DNA of 64,000 nt from positions 62,001 through 126,000 of the IMG/VR virus record IMGVR_UViG_3300008262_006132, one strand, 5' to 3'. Below, piece after piece: positions 35,316 through 43,227 of this stretch. A program made the translations under genes and the position numbers. Source of the DNA: a virus. Positions within the stretch are counted from its first letter, which is position 1. Every line of letters starts with the position of its first letter. The notes under the pieces are model-generated. The model made no database searches, had not been told where the DNA came from, and was given only the letters and a program-made list of their open reading frames with translations.

Positions 35316-36781
35316 TTACTTCATTCCGGAAAATATATCTAAAACCACACTAAGTCTTTTTGTAATCTCAGGAAGACCAAGTGGATCTATAATAGAATTA
35401 ATTGGAGATAAAATTGACTTCATAAACTGCTCGTCATAATCAATTTCTGGTGCAAATTCTATAGGATAGGAACCCCTAATAAAAGCAAACATATCATTTG
35501 TCTTTTTATTCTTACAATAATAGTATTTGATCTTAGTTCCTGACTTAATGAATTCGTACTTTGATTGTAATAACTTATTCTGATTTAAAAGATAGTTATG
35601 ATAAGCTGCAGATTTAACAGCAAAGTGGGCACCACTAACAAATTCCAATCTATCTTTATCTTCTAAAACTTTGGTTTCATAATTAGAACAAGATGACTGC
35701 ATCGAAATATCATCGATATCTGCAAGTTCAAATTCTTTTCTAAGATTTTTAACTAATTTTAGTAGGTCTTTGATATTAAAGTCATCTGGATGGGCAAAAA
35801 GATATTTTACAATTTCAACAATCTTTTCACGGGCAAATGCCGGTGTAGAAGAACGAACAAGCTCAACACCTTTAGGAAAGATATAAGTTAGTCTATCATA
35901 AGGAATACCATCTTCATATACAATATGCTGAATGTACTTCTTTTTTGCTATATTAATAATTGATTCTGATATCCTTTCTAACTCAAAATCTTCTCTGTTT
36001 TTTACTCCATAACTACCAGCATATTCATCAAGACATTTTTTGAAATAATCTCCATACCTAAGTGCGTCTATACCATGTATGAAATCTAATTCATTATCCC
36101 AATTCCACTGTATTTCTATATCCTTAATTAAATCCTGAATATCTTTTGAATTAAATGACCGGTCTTTAACAAAATACCCATCGATAATAATTAATTCCGG
36201 ATTAGTATTAGTTATAAAATCTTTAAAATCATTTACGTTCTTAAAGTGACCAATACAATTACTATTAGTAATTTTAGATTCTTGTCTTTTTTCTAGAAAT
36301 ACAAACCTCTGATTTAAAGAATTCATCTTTGACAGTGGAAGATTCCTCCATTCACAATGTTGAATTGCTGGTTCAAAAGATACAAATAATGAATCCGTAT
36401 CTGCATAGATTGATACTTCATCACCGTCTTTTTTGGATAAAGAAGTGACATTCTTCACTCCAAGTTTAGAATGTAGTTCAAAATCTAGATGCCATTGTTC
36501 ATACCAATACTTTTCATTTACAGCATTCATAGTTTTAGTCAAGTCTCTGCCTTGCGCTGTTATAGTACCGGCGACGTGTTGATTAAACAGTATGAAATAT
36601 TGCGTAGCAAATGCTCCGTAACTTCCATTTAATATTAATTTTAAAGCATTTTCCCCTCTGTCAAAAAACAGAGGGGTTATCGAGCCAACTGAAGAGCGTT
36701 GTAATAATCAGATTCTCTCTTCAGTTGGTTGGCTTTAATTTTTAGTGACTCGATTTTTTTTAATTTATCTTCTCTCGTCAT
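35316..36781 (-). CDS. 43B: DNA polymerase family B, C-terminal fragment, interrupted by a putative translational bypass site
   Basis: The main frame (35316-36542 from its first ATG, open further upstream) carries motif C IYADTDSLFVSF, a K-K-K-Y thumb motif and typical palm/thumb sequence. Upstream in this frame lies ALKLILNGSYGAFATQYF, the essential motif B, but no ATG, GTG or TTG precedes it. A 34-codon frame from ATG 36781 (MTREDKLKKIESL to YYNALQLAR, stop at 36679-36677) supplies the sequence just before motif B. Joining codon GCT at 36685-36683 to GCT at 36647-36645, skipping 38 bases, gives YYNALQLALKLILNGSYG, a canonical family B motif. The product would be about 475 residues (complement of 36683-36781 joined to 35316-36644). 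Exonuclease domain and motif A must be encoded elsewhere, so the polymerase is split; split gene 43 is known in some Aeromonas T4-like phages. Confidence 0.75.
36645..36682 (-). other. putative 38-nt translational bypass gap (non-coding insert) in DNA polymerase
   Basis: In mRNA sense, the upstream GCT is followed by CGA, the stop TAA, an 8-bp stem-loop, AAAAT and a second GCT. The hop length of 38 is not a multiple of 3 and so corrects the frame. Matching take-off and landing codons, an early stop and a hairpin within the gap are the hallmarks of T4 gene 60 bypassing. Confidence 0.6.
36653..36676 (-). repeat. stem-loop inside the bypass gap
   Basis: CCCCTCTG-TTTTTTGA-CAGAGGGG in mRNA sense: a perfect 8-bp, GC-rich stem with an 8-base loop, 3 bases after the take-off codon's neighbour CGA/TAA. 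No T tract follows on either strand, so it does not look like a terminator. Confidence 0.85.
36685..36728 (-). repeat. 12-bp stem-loop ending at the take-off codon
   Basis: CCAACTGAAGAG at one arm and CTCTTCAGTTGG at the other, perfect 12-bp stem with a 20-base loop, all within codons of the small upstream frame. The last stem base is the first base of the take-off GCT. A 5' stem-loop before the take-off site is also needed in T4 gene 60. Confidence 0.85.
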
Positions 36782-36866
36782 TTAATTTTTTATATTTTTT
36801 TTAAATAATTTCCAAAGAAACTTATTGAAAAGTTATAGTGTTAAAAACAAGTTAGTTTAATAACTT

Positions 36867-37640
36867 TTAATCCTCCACACTAAAATCCTGTTCAAATGAA
36901 ATCATAAGGTGACTCTCTTCGTCTTTCGTTAAAATAAAAGTTTCAAAAACGAAAAAGTGTACATGGTCACCACTATCATTGATAGAAGGTAGAAAAGTTT
37001 TGTTAAACATTAGATGTCTATCAGTAACATCTACTTTGTCTACTTCAAATTCCCACGTTGATGTTTCAGAAAGAATAACCTTTTGACTATCTACGTTAAG
37101 ATGAACTACTTTACCGTCTGAGTTTATAGAGCAAAGTTTTTTAATATCTTGGAATTCACTACTTTCAACTTTAAAAGACCATTTAGACAATTTTGTATCG
37201 ACTCTTTTAGATAAAACCGCTTTTGTTATATCTCTTATTTCTGAATTTTCACCACCTTGTATTGCAATTTTTAACTTACCATTTTTAATTTGTAAAAATC
37301 TTGCTAGAGATTGATCATCATCAGTTCTGTAATCAACAGTGACTGCAATTTTTTCAGATTTCTTTATAAATTGTAGATTCTTAACAAATTTCTTAGACCC
37401 TGAAATTATTATATCAATAGTTTCATCAATATCCTCTTTAGTAGTTAAGTATTCGTTGGTATTAATGATGTAGCTTTTAAAGGCCAGTAGAATAGTTTCA
37501 CCAACAATAGAATACATTAAAATATTTTCTGAATCTATTTTTAACTTTAAGGTGTCACTTATTTTTGACAAATCTTCGAGCTTGTGAAGAAAATCTTCAA
37601 ATTTATCTCCGTTGATCGTGAAGTTAAGTTTCTTTGTCAT
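36867..37640 (-). CDS. 45: sliding clamp, gp45-like
   Basis: 257 residues, near T4 gp45 (228). The start MTKKLNFTINGDKFEDFLHK and strand-helix order (IDSENILMYSIVGETILLAF, ending in a C-terminal strand HLMISFEQDF) fit the two-domain clamp fold. The C-terminus is acidic (EQDFSVED). The clamp encircles DNA and tethers polymerase; in T4 it is also needed for late transcription. It lies directly upstream of the polymerase fragment, as expected of a replication cluster. There is no single invariant motif, so the call leans on overall pattern and context. An AT motif follows at about 37663. Confidence 0.6.
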   Translation of the reverse strand: MTKKLNFTINGDKFEDFLHKLEDLSKISDTLKLKIDSENILMYSIVGETILLAFKSYIINTNEYLTTKEDIDETIDIIISGSKKFVKNLQFIKKSEKIAVTVDYRTDDDQSLARFLQIKNGKLKIAIQGGENSEIRDITKAVLSKRVDTKLSKWSFKVESSEFQDIKKLCSINSDGKVVHLNVDSQKVILSETSTWEFEVDKVDVTDRHLMFNKTFLPSINDSGDHVHFFVFETFILTKDEESHLMISFEQDFSVED

Positions 37641-37692
37641 TTTAATTCTGATTTATAATATCTAATATATACAATAAATTTTGTTTTGTTTT

Positions 37693-38475
37693 ATGACCGA
37701 TAATGAAATGACCGGCAAAAGAATTAAAGTTCAAAGTATGAATGATCCTTACGTTAACTTAAAAGAGGACGATTTAGGAACAGTTGTTGGAACTGATGAA
37801 CTTGGAAATTTAATTGTAGATTGGGACAAAGGTATTACTTTAAAAATAACACCAGAGATTGATGAGTTTGAAATAGTTGAAGAGTCAAGAAAACTACATA
37901 AATTTTTTGAGTTCAAAGTAGAAGATAATATTAATGTTGATTTCATTTCTGCTAAAATGTACGAGTTAAGTGATTTAGTCTCTGAATATTCCGGAATCTC
38001 ATTTGAGTATCACATACATTCTGAAAAAGAAAATTCAAATGAAATGGGTATTTTAGAAGTTTCATTGAGTTCAACTGAAACAGATATTAAAATATCTTGG
38101 ATTTTAGACTTAGATAAACCTAATTTAAAAGTTGAAGAGTCTACTTCAGATACAACTGAAGAAGTTTATAGTTCACACCTTGAAAATATTGAAGAGGGAT
38201 TAGACATTATAGAGCATCATGTTCATAATATTTTTGAGATATCAGAGAGAAAAAAGGCACAAAGATATAAAGGTAGAAAAATTCCTGGAAAGTATCTCGC
38301 TGGTCCTCATCCAAGTAAGATGAAGAAGGAAATAGATAGATTCGTGGGAAAAAAAGAATACAAAAAAGATTGGGATGCCGACTACAAGTCTGGAAAAGGT
38401 GGTGAGGGAGAAAGAGTTAAGACTAAAAAATCTGCGGCTACAAAAGCTTACCAAAAAATGTTTGGTGATAAATAA
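37693..38475 (+). CDS. DUF4314-like N-terminal domain protein with Lys-rich C-terminus
   Basis: 260 residues from ATG 37693 (a TTG at 37681 would add four). Residues about 8-60 (KRIKVQSMNDPYVNLKEDDL, GTVVGTDELGNLIVDWDKG) fit the DUF4314 pattern, an SH3-like beta barrel. A middle segment RKLHKFFEFKVEDN resembles the targeting peptide but is internal. The C-terminal 75 residues (KGRKIPGKYLAGPHPSKMKK, then DWDADYKSGKGGEGERVKTK) are basic and carry an S-G-K-G-G-x-G motif recurrent in phage proteins. Opens a plus-strand operon with the ferritin-like gene (11-base gap). Function unknown. Confidence 0.6.
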   Translation: MTDNEMTGKRIKVQSMNDPYVNLKEDDLGTVVGTDELGNLIVDWDKGITLKITPEIDEFEIVEESRKLHKFFEFKVEDNINVDFISAKMYELSDLVSEYSGISFEYHIHSEKENSNEMGILEVSLSSTETDIKISWILDLDKPNLKVEESTSDTTEEVYSSHLENIEEGLDIIEHHVHNIFEISERKKAQRYKGRKIPGKYLAGPHPSKMKKEIDRFVGKKEYKKDWDADYKSGKGGEGERVKTKKSAATKAYQKMFGDK

Positions 38476-38486
38476 AATATAATAAT

Positions 38487-39047
38487 ATGGAAATTAAGAA
38501 ATTTGGAAAACCTGAGAAACCTGTCATCGAAGACAAGGTTGAGAAAAATGGTTCAGTCGTAGTACCAAAAAAACTAAACGAACAAACAGTATCTCAATTG
38601 ACTGACAGACTAAAAGATGAGTACACTGCTCACTTCTATTACAGATCTGCGGCTAACTGGTGTCGTAATATGAATTACAAAAAAGCTGCTGCGTTTTTTG
38701 AAAACGAAGCGAATACTGAGTTAGAACATGCAACTGGATTACAAGAATATATGGATGACTTCAATGTTCAGCCTGAAATACCACAAACTGAGACTGATTT
38801 TAAATTCTCTACATTAGTTGATATTATCAACGGTGCATATGATATGGAATTGAATCTATTGAACGCATATAACAAAAGCTCTTCAGAATTATTCACTAGT
38901 GATTTAACAACATTTGATTTTTTACAAAGTTATAGAACAGGTCAAAAAGAAGCTGTTATTGAGTATTCTGACTTACTAAATGCATTGGTGTTAGTAGATC
39001 ACAATGATAAATTCCAAGTTCTTTACTTTGAACAAACTTACTTTTAA
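38487..39047 (+). CDS. ferritin-like diiron protein
   Basis: 186 residues. Four-helix ferritin-like core: KDEYTAHFYYRSAANW (about 46-61), FENEANTELEHATGLQEYM (about 71-89) with the E-x-x-H pair, NGAYDMELNLLNAYNK (about 114-129) and QKEAVIEYSDLLNAL (about 153-167). The E, E-x-x-H, E, E pattern is that of non-haem ferritin, bacterioferritin or Dps-type proteins. The N-terminal 30 residues (EIKKFGKPEKPVIEDKVEKN) are an extra polar arm. It might store iron, protect DNA from oxidation or be carried in the virion. It sits between a Lys-rich protein and the DUF5824-like gene in one operon (gap of 3 bases after it). Confidence 0.75.
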   Translation: MEIKKFGKPEKPVIEDKVEKNGSVVVPKKLNEQTVSQLTDRLKDEYTAHFYYRSAANWCRNMNYKKAAAFFENEANTELEHATGLQEYMDDFNVQPEIPQTETDFKFSTLVDIINGAYDMELNLLNAYNKSSSELFTSDLTTFDFLQSYRTGQKEAVIEYSDLLNALVLVDHNDKFQVLYFEQTYF

Positions 39048-39050
39048 ACT

Positions 39051-39443
39051 ATGAAATACCTACTAAACTACGAAGATTTAATTGAAGATTTCTCTAAATA
39101 TCTTGAAGAAGAAGATATGAACCTTAAAAATGATTTCAATGAGATAGTTGAAGAACTTGACGAGTACGATGAATTATATGACATATCTGAGAGTAACTCA
39201 GGTGTGACTGCTTCTCTTAGAAAGAAGTCAAAAGCCTCTGGTATTCCTATGGGAATTTTGAGAAAAGTATTTGCTCGTGGAATGCAGGCATGGAATGCGG
39301 GACACAGACCAGGTGTTGCTCAACATCAATGGGCTTTTGGAAGAGTCAATAGTTTTATAACCGGAGCGGGTGGTGCTAGAAAATCAGATTCCGATTTGTG
39401 GTCAAAGGCTAAAGCCGCTAAAGCTAGAAAAAAGAAAAAATAA
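39051..39443 (+). CDS. DUF5824-like small protein
   Basis: 130 residues. GIPMGILRKVFARGMQAWNA followed by GHRPGVAQHQWAFGRVNSF and KSDSDLW matches the A-W-x-x-G-H-R-P-G...Q-W-x-x-x-R-V pattern of a short domain found in many viruses (DUF5824, from memory). The first 55 residues are acidic and begin MKYLLNYEDLIEDF, weakly targeting-like. The tail is KAAKARKKKK. Unknown role; its place among putative internal proteins suggests virion or injected function. Confidence 0.65.
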   Translation: MKYLLNYEDLIEDFSKYLEEEDMNLKNDFNEIVEELDEYDELYDISESNSGVTASLRKKSKASGIPMGILRKVFARGMQAWNAGHRPGVAQHQWAFGRVNSFITGAGGARKSDSDLWSKAKAAKARKKKK

Positions 39444-39445
39444 AT

Positions 39446-39712
39446 ATGAAATACTTAAAAAGATTTAATGAAAATTTAGATAATAATTCTGATAAAATCC
39501 ATATACCTGAAGAGTATTCAGGAGTTAGAATGGAAATTGGAGAATTTGCTTCACCTAATGATATTATTGTTGCTTATAATACTACAGTTGAAGAAGGAAC
39601 ACCTCTTGTTAGTTATTCTGATGGTACATTCTATAATGAGGACGATATGGATATTCCAGTTGATGTTGTTCTTGACGAATTGAACTATGCAATTACAGGT
39701 GGTGAAGAATAA
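39446..39712 (+). CDS. small acidic protein with targeting-like N-terminus
   Basis: 88 residues starting MKYLKRFNENLDNN, similar to MKYLKYFENN at 5076. The body is acidic and beta-rich (GVRMEIGEFASPNDIIVAY). Last gene of the ferritin operon, two bases after the previous stop and just before a strong terminator. Not recognised. Confidence 0.6.
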   Translation: MKYLKRFNENLDNNSDKIHIPEEYSGVRMEIGEFASPNDIIVAYNTTVEEGTPLVSYSDGTFYNEDDMDIPVDVVLDELNYAITGGEE

Positions 39713-39731
39713 TTAAAATTTAAAAATATGT

Positions 39732-39757
39732 AAAAAGACCCCTACGGGTCTTTTTTT
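39732..39757. terminator. intrinsic terminator
   Basis: AAAAAGACCC-CTAC-GGGTCTTTTTTT, bidirectional between convergent operons. Confidence 0.9.
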
Positions 39758-40484
39758 ATCCTAAAAGTTCATCTAATCTTTCGCCTCTAGAAGGTGTGAT
39801 TTGAGAAGAAGATGCCAATTCTTGATTTCCGAATTCTATTACTTGTTGATTGAATGATATTATTTTAGATAATCTATAAAGTAATAATTCATCTTCAATT
39901 TTATACCTCTTTTCTAAGCTTTCAAATTGATCAGTATTCCTTCGTAGGTAAAGAATAGAGTCTATGATATAGTCACTTTTATCCCAATCAAGAGAAACTA
40001 TCTGACCAGTCGAATACTTCATATTACAGATTTCGTTTCCTTCTTCATCAAACGCCCAGTAATTTGAAATTATTTCAATTACATCTTTTAGAGTTTGAAC
40101 AAAGTGGATACATGGAAGCACCGGAACATAATTAAAGTTGTATTTATAATTAATGTAATCTATTTTTTTTATTTGATGAATATTTTTTTCTTGTAGTTGT
40201 TTAAGAGTTGAAATCTCTTTGCGAAGATTCATTTCTGACCTTTTACTACAATTTTGATTGCTGTGTTTTACAGTAAATCCCTCTTCTAGGAAATTATTAA
40301 GTAAAATTTCAAATCTGGATTCGTGATTTTTAGCAATAGAAAAAGAGAATCTATAGTTGATTTTCAAGGAACTAGGATTATCAATATTGTATAATTGACC
40401 TGAAACTAAAGAATTAGAATAGGAAGAGTCTTTTATTTTTTCTTCCCAAAAAAGAATCTCACTTTTAGATAGAAACCTGCTCAT
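39756..40484 (-). CDS. hypothetical protein
   Basis: 242 residues, not recognised. Segments NYRFSFSIAKNHESRFEILL and FVQTLKDVIEIISNYWAFDE suggest an alpha/beta N-terminal part; the C-terminal third is helical (ENELL-type). Its start lies 20 bases inside the aminotransferase gene, so it is translationally coupled to it and may act in the same pathway. No motif points to chemistry. Confidence 0.6.
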   Translation of the reverse strand: MSRFLSKSEILFWEEKIKDSSYSNSLVSGQLYNIDNPSSLKINYRFSFSIAKNHESRFEILLNNFLEEGFTVKHSNQNCSKRSEMNLRKEISTLKQLQEKNIHQIKKIDYINYKYNFNYVPVLPCIHFVQTLKDVIEIISNYWAFDEEGNEICNMKYSTGQIVSLDWDKSDYIIDSILYLRRNTDQFESLEKRYKIEDELLLYRLSKIISFNQQVIEFGNQELASSSQITPSRGERLDELLG

Positions 40485-41577
40485 CGACTTTTATTTTATC
40501 AAAGTAATTAACAAAAGTTTCGTGTGGTACCGCAACCGAAATTCTTGATAACTCTGGATTTACAGTTCTATTCAAAGAGAATTTGGTAAGAGGCACCGAT
40601 GATATCTGATTGACGAGTAAGATGTCAAAGTCAATTTTTATAATTGCAAAGGGACCAGTTGGTGTTGATGGATATTCATCAAATAAAAATCCTCTCTCTT
40701 TTAAGTAACTAATATTCTTTTTAATACTGTCTTGAGTTTTTAATTTATAATTATCTAATGCCAATTTACCATCATCTGTTGTAAGTAGTCTAGTTATTAT
40801 TTGCTGAGGTATTGTTGAAATGGAATTATACTTATATAAAGAACGAATCTTCATTGAGTTATACAATTCTTGATTTTTTGTTGCGATATATCCGACTCTG
40901 AGTCCTGATAAACCCATTGATTTAGAAAAAGATGAAATCACAATTACATTATCGTAAAATAATTCATGAATAGGATCATCAATATCATTGAAAAGAAAGT
41001 AATATGGTAGGTCTAAAATAACTGTAATATTTTTTTCTTTTGAATAGTCTAAGAATTTTTTTAAGTCATAGAAATATGGTGACCATCCAGTTGGATTTGA
41101 CGGAAAACATAACATAACTACTCCTGATGGTCCAAGTATCGGATCCAAAGCTTTGAAGTTGCCAATATTAAAATCATCAAACTCTTGAATATTTTTATTA
41201 TGAATTTTAAGAATTTTATTCCAAGATCCCCAGTGATATTTCGGAACCCAGAAGTTTTCTTCTGAAAGTGAATTAATAACTAAATCAAGTGTTGCCATTC
41301 CACCGGGAACAGTCATTACCCAGTGATCTTTCAAGTGAAATTTATCTTTAATTGCTTCTACTAATTTAGTATCACCATCATTACCACCATATTGCTGAAC
41401 AGATTTTTGATTATAGTCAAAGTCATTCATGAACGAATTTAAATCGATTAAATCTACATCCATTACTCCTCTGTGTAGTTTCAAGTAAGGTTTTCTAGTT
41501 TTCTTTTCTAGATTTTGACATCTTTCACCTATTTCAACAATTGACGAGTAAGTAACTGGGGAATGATTAATTTTCAT
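40465..41577 (-). CDS. PLP-dependent aminotransferase, class I/II fold
   Basis: 370 residues. Hallmarks: GGNDGDTKLVEAIKDKF (about 64-80), VPGGMATLDLVINSL (about 91-105), the N-P-T-G loop in CFPSNPTGWSP (about 157-167), ILDLPYYFLF (about 188-197) with the Asp that holds the pyridinium, and VISSFSKSMGLSGLRVGYIA (about 215-234) with the Schiff-base Lys and PLP-phosphate Arg. Length is normal. Class I/II enzymes move amino groups between amino and keto acids or make amino sugars or vitamins; the substrate cannot be read from sequence. An aminotransferase is unusual in a phage and might serve DNA base modification, cell-surface sugars or host metabolism. Coupled to its neighbours by start/stop overlaps. 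Confidence 0.8.
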   Translation of the reverse strand: MKINHSPVTYSSIVEIGERCQNLEKKTRKPYLKLHRGVMDVDLIDLNSFMNDFDYNQKSVQQYGGNDGDTKLVEAIKDKFHLKDHWVMTVPGGMATLDLVINSLSEENFWVPKYHWGSWNKILKIHNKNIQEFDDFNIGNFKALDPILGPSGVVMLCFPSNPTGWSPYFYDLKKFLDYSKEKNITVILDLPYYFLFNDIDDPIHELFYDNVIVISSFSKSMGLSGLRVGYIATKNQELYNSMKIRSLYKYNSISTIPQQIITRLLTTDDGKLALDNYKLKTQDSIKKNISYLKERGFLFDEYPSTPTGPFAIIKIDFDILLVNQISSVPLTKFSLNRTVNPELSRISVAVPHETFVNYFDKIKVDEQVSI

Positions 41578-41891
41578 AATACTTCATTTAAAATTTTTCT
41601 GAATTCGTTTTCAATTTCACGAATTTTTCTTCTAGTAGACTTTATATCAAATTGCATTCGATAGAAGTTTACCTTATCTTCATCATCTTCATTGAGCAGA
41701 GATACTTTAAATTCAACATTTTTTTCTAACGACGTGATTTTATCTTTTAGAATCTCTTTAGTTAATTTAATGGGTCCTAATTCAGAATTTACTATAAATT
41801 CTCCTGATTCATCGAACTCTACTTCACTATCTCTAGTAAGTACAGTTTTATCTAAAATAGTTAGATCTTGTGTAAGTTTATATTTAGCCAT
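41574..41891 (-). CDS. hypothetical protein
   Basis: 105 residues. The N-terminal half is beta-rich (MAKYKLTQDLTILDKTVLTR, EFDESGEFIVNSELGPIKL) and the C-terminal half is a helix (KSTRRKIREIENEFRKILNE). First gene of the aminotransferase operon; its stop overlaps the aminotransferase ATG (ATGA). Not recognised. Confidence 0.6.
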   Translation of the reverse strand: MAKYKLTQDLTILDKTVLTRDSEVEFDESGEFIVNSELGPIKLTKEILKDKITSLEKNVEFKVSLLNEDDEDKVNFYRMQFDIKSTRRKIREIENEFRKILNEVL

Positions 41892-41895
41892 AGGA

Positions 41896-41909
41896 TTTAA
41901 TATATAGAA
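41896..41909. promoter_or_regulatory. late-promoter-like motif between divergent genes
   Basis: TTTAATATATAGAA; 4 bases from the ATG at 41891 on the minus strand and 28 bases before the ATG at 41938. Confidence 0.4.
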
Positions 41910-41937
41910 TGTAGTTGAAAATAACTTTAAAGTTTAA

Positions 41938-43227
41938 ATGATAAAAAAGTATAACGATTTTATTCTTGAATCTAAAATTCCAAGTCTTATACTTGAAGGT
42001 GAATTTTCTGGTTCAATTAATTTCATTGAAAGATTAAGAAAAATATCCAAGACTAGTAAAGTAGCTGGTGAACTTCATAGACTTTTTGGATTTGAATTAG
42101 AGGTGGATAAAGATCTATCACAAAACTATATTGATGTGACTGATAAGGATGACACTGTTACTTTCATTTCCGACCAGAGAGTTTCGAGACTTCCACTAGA
42201 TAGTTCACCATATATGTCATCTAGTAGAAGTGAAATAAAAGTCGGAAGATTTGCAAGAGCTATTCTCACTGACCCTGAAATAAAAAAACAAATAGGGTTC
42301 ACTGCGACATTTACAGATAAGGATTTTGAAGATTTTGTAAACTTATATAAGGCTGGTAATACTCAAGTTAAAAACGAGTTTAAGCTAGTCAATAGTTCTA
42401 AAATTTCAAGATATTATTACGAAGATACTTACGCTTATCAAAAAGGCGATCTCGGTAACTCTTGTATGAAATATGAGAGTTGCCAAGACTATTTCGGAAT
42501 ATATGAAGAAAATAGTGATGTTTGTAGTCTTTTAGTTTATCTTGATTCTGCTGGTTATGTACTTGGAAGAGCACTTGTTTGGAGTGTTTCAAAATCCCCT
42601 TGTAGTGCTAAAAAATTTATGGACAGAATTTATACAGCAAGTGATAGTGATAGATATAAGTTTATAGAGTGGGCAAATGAAAATGATTGTATGTACAAGT
42701 ACAAAAATAGTTCTGACGAGACAGAAGGACTTTTTTTTAAATATAAAGGTGAAATTTTTCTTGGTGAGGTAGTTGTAAATTTGAAAAAAGTTAATTTTGA
42801 TGAATATCCATACGTAGATACTTTAAGATATCTAAACAAAAAAGACAAGACTCTTAGTAATGTCGGTTCAAAAAAAGTTAAAATTCTCAATGATACTGGA
42901 GGAGGATGGGATCATTGTTGGCATTGTGATGAATCTGGAGTTGATGAAGGAGAATGTCAGGTATGTGATGGTGGTGGAACAGTCAATTGTAAAAAATGCG
43001 GAGGTACTGGAACTCATGAGGATAAAAAGTGTAAAAAATGTGATGGTGAGGGATGGAGAGATTGTAAAGAATGTGACGGTAGTGGTAGTGTAAAGATACC
43101 TTGTCCTGAATGCGCTGGATCGTACAGATCATCTCTTGAATCTGGTAGTTTTCCTTCAGAGTTAAAAGATTTAGTTAAATCAGAACTAGAGAGAATGAAA
43201 CTCGAAAACTCTTATCGACCTAAATAG
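41938..43227 (+). CDS. putative internal protein, 'GNSCM' domain plus DnaJ-like zinc finger
   Basis: 429 residues. MIKKYNDFILESKIP is a strong targeting-like N-terminus (cut after ILE). DLGNSCMKYESCQDYFGIY (about 171-189), DVCSLLVYLD, LGRALVW and MDRIYTASDSDRYKF (about 222-236) repeat the blocks of the 626-residue protein at 27997. Residues about 325-395 are a DnaJ-type cysteine-rich zinc domain with repeated C-x-x-C-x-G-x-G (CWHCDESG, CQVCDGGG, CKKCGGTG, CKKCDGEG, CKECDGSG, CPECAG). No J-domain is present. The zinc domain may bind protein or nucleic acid. The two paralogues share a core but different C-terminal parts, as expected of effector-like proteins. Confidence 0.7.
   Translation: MIKKYNDFILESKIPSLILEGEFSGSINFIERLRKISKTSKVAGELHRLFGFELEVDKDLSQNYIDVTDKDDTVTFISDQRVSRLPLDSSPYMSSSRSEIKVGRFARAILTDPEIKKQIGFTATFTDKDFEDFVNLYKAGNTQVKNEFKLVNSSKISRYYYEDTYAYQKGDLGNSCMKYESCQDYFGIYEENSDVCSLLVYLDSAGYVLGRALVWSVSKSPCSAKKFMDRIYTASDSDRYKFIEWANENDCMYKYKNSSDETEGLFFKYKGEIFLGEVVVNLKKVNFDEYPYVDTLRYLNKKDKTLSNVGSKKVKILNDTGGGWDHCWHCDESGVDEGECQVCDGGGTVNCKKCGGTGTHEDKKCKKCDGEGWRDCKECDGSGSVKIPCPECAGSYRSSLESGSFPSELKDLVKSELERMKLENSYRPK

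Noticed and set aside
36653-36676. Hairpin read as an ordinary terminator between two polymerase gene fragments
   Set aside because: No T tract follows in either direction, a second 12-bp hairpin abuts it, and the downstream frame has no start codon before an essential motif. The bypass reading explains more.
36645-36682. Self-splicing intron in the polymerase gene
   Set aside because: 38 bases is far too short for a group I or II intron; only hopping or another small excision could remove it.
36653-36781. Simple -1 ribosomal frameshift joining the two polymerase frames
   Set aside because: The frames overlap, but a shift would insert a stretch such as SVGSITPLFFDRG before motif B. There is no slippery heptamer, whereas the GCT-GCT hop restores the exact family motif.
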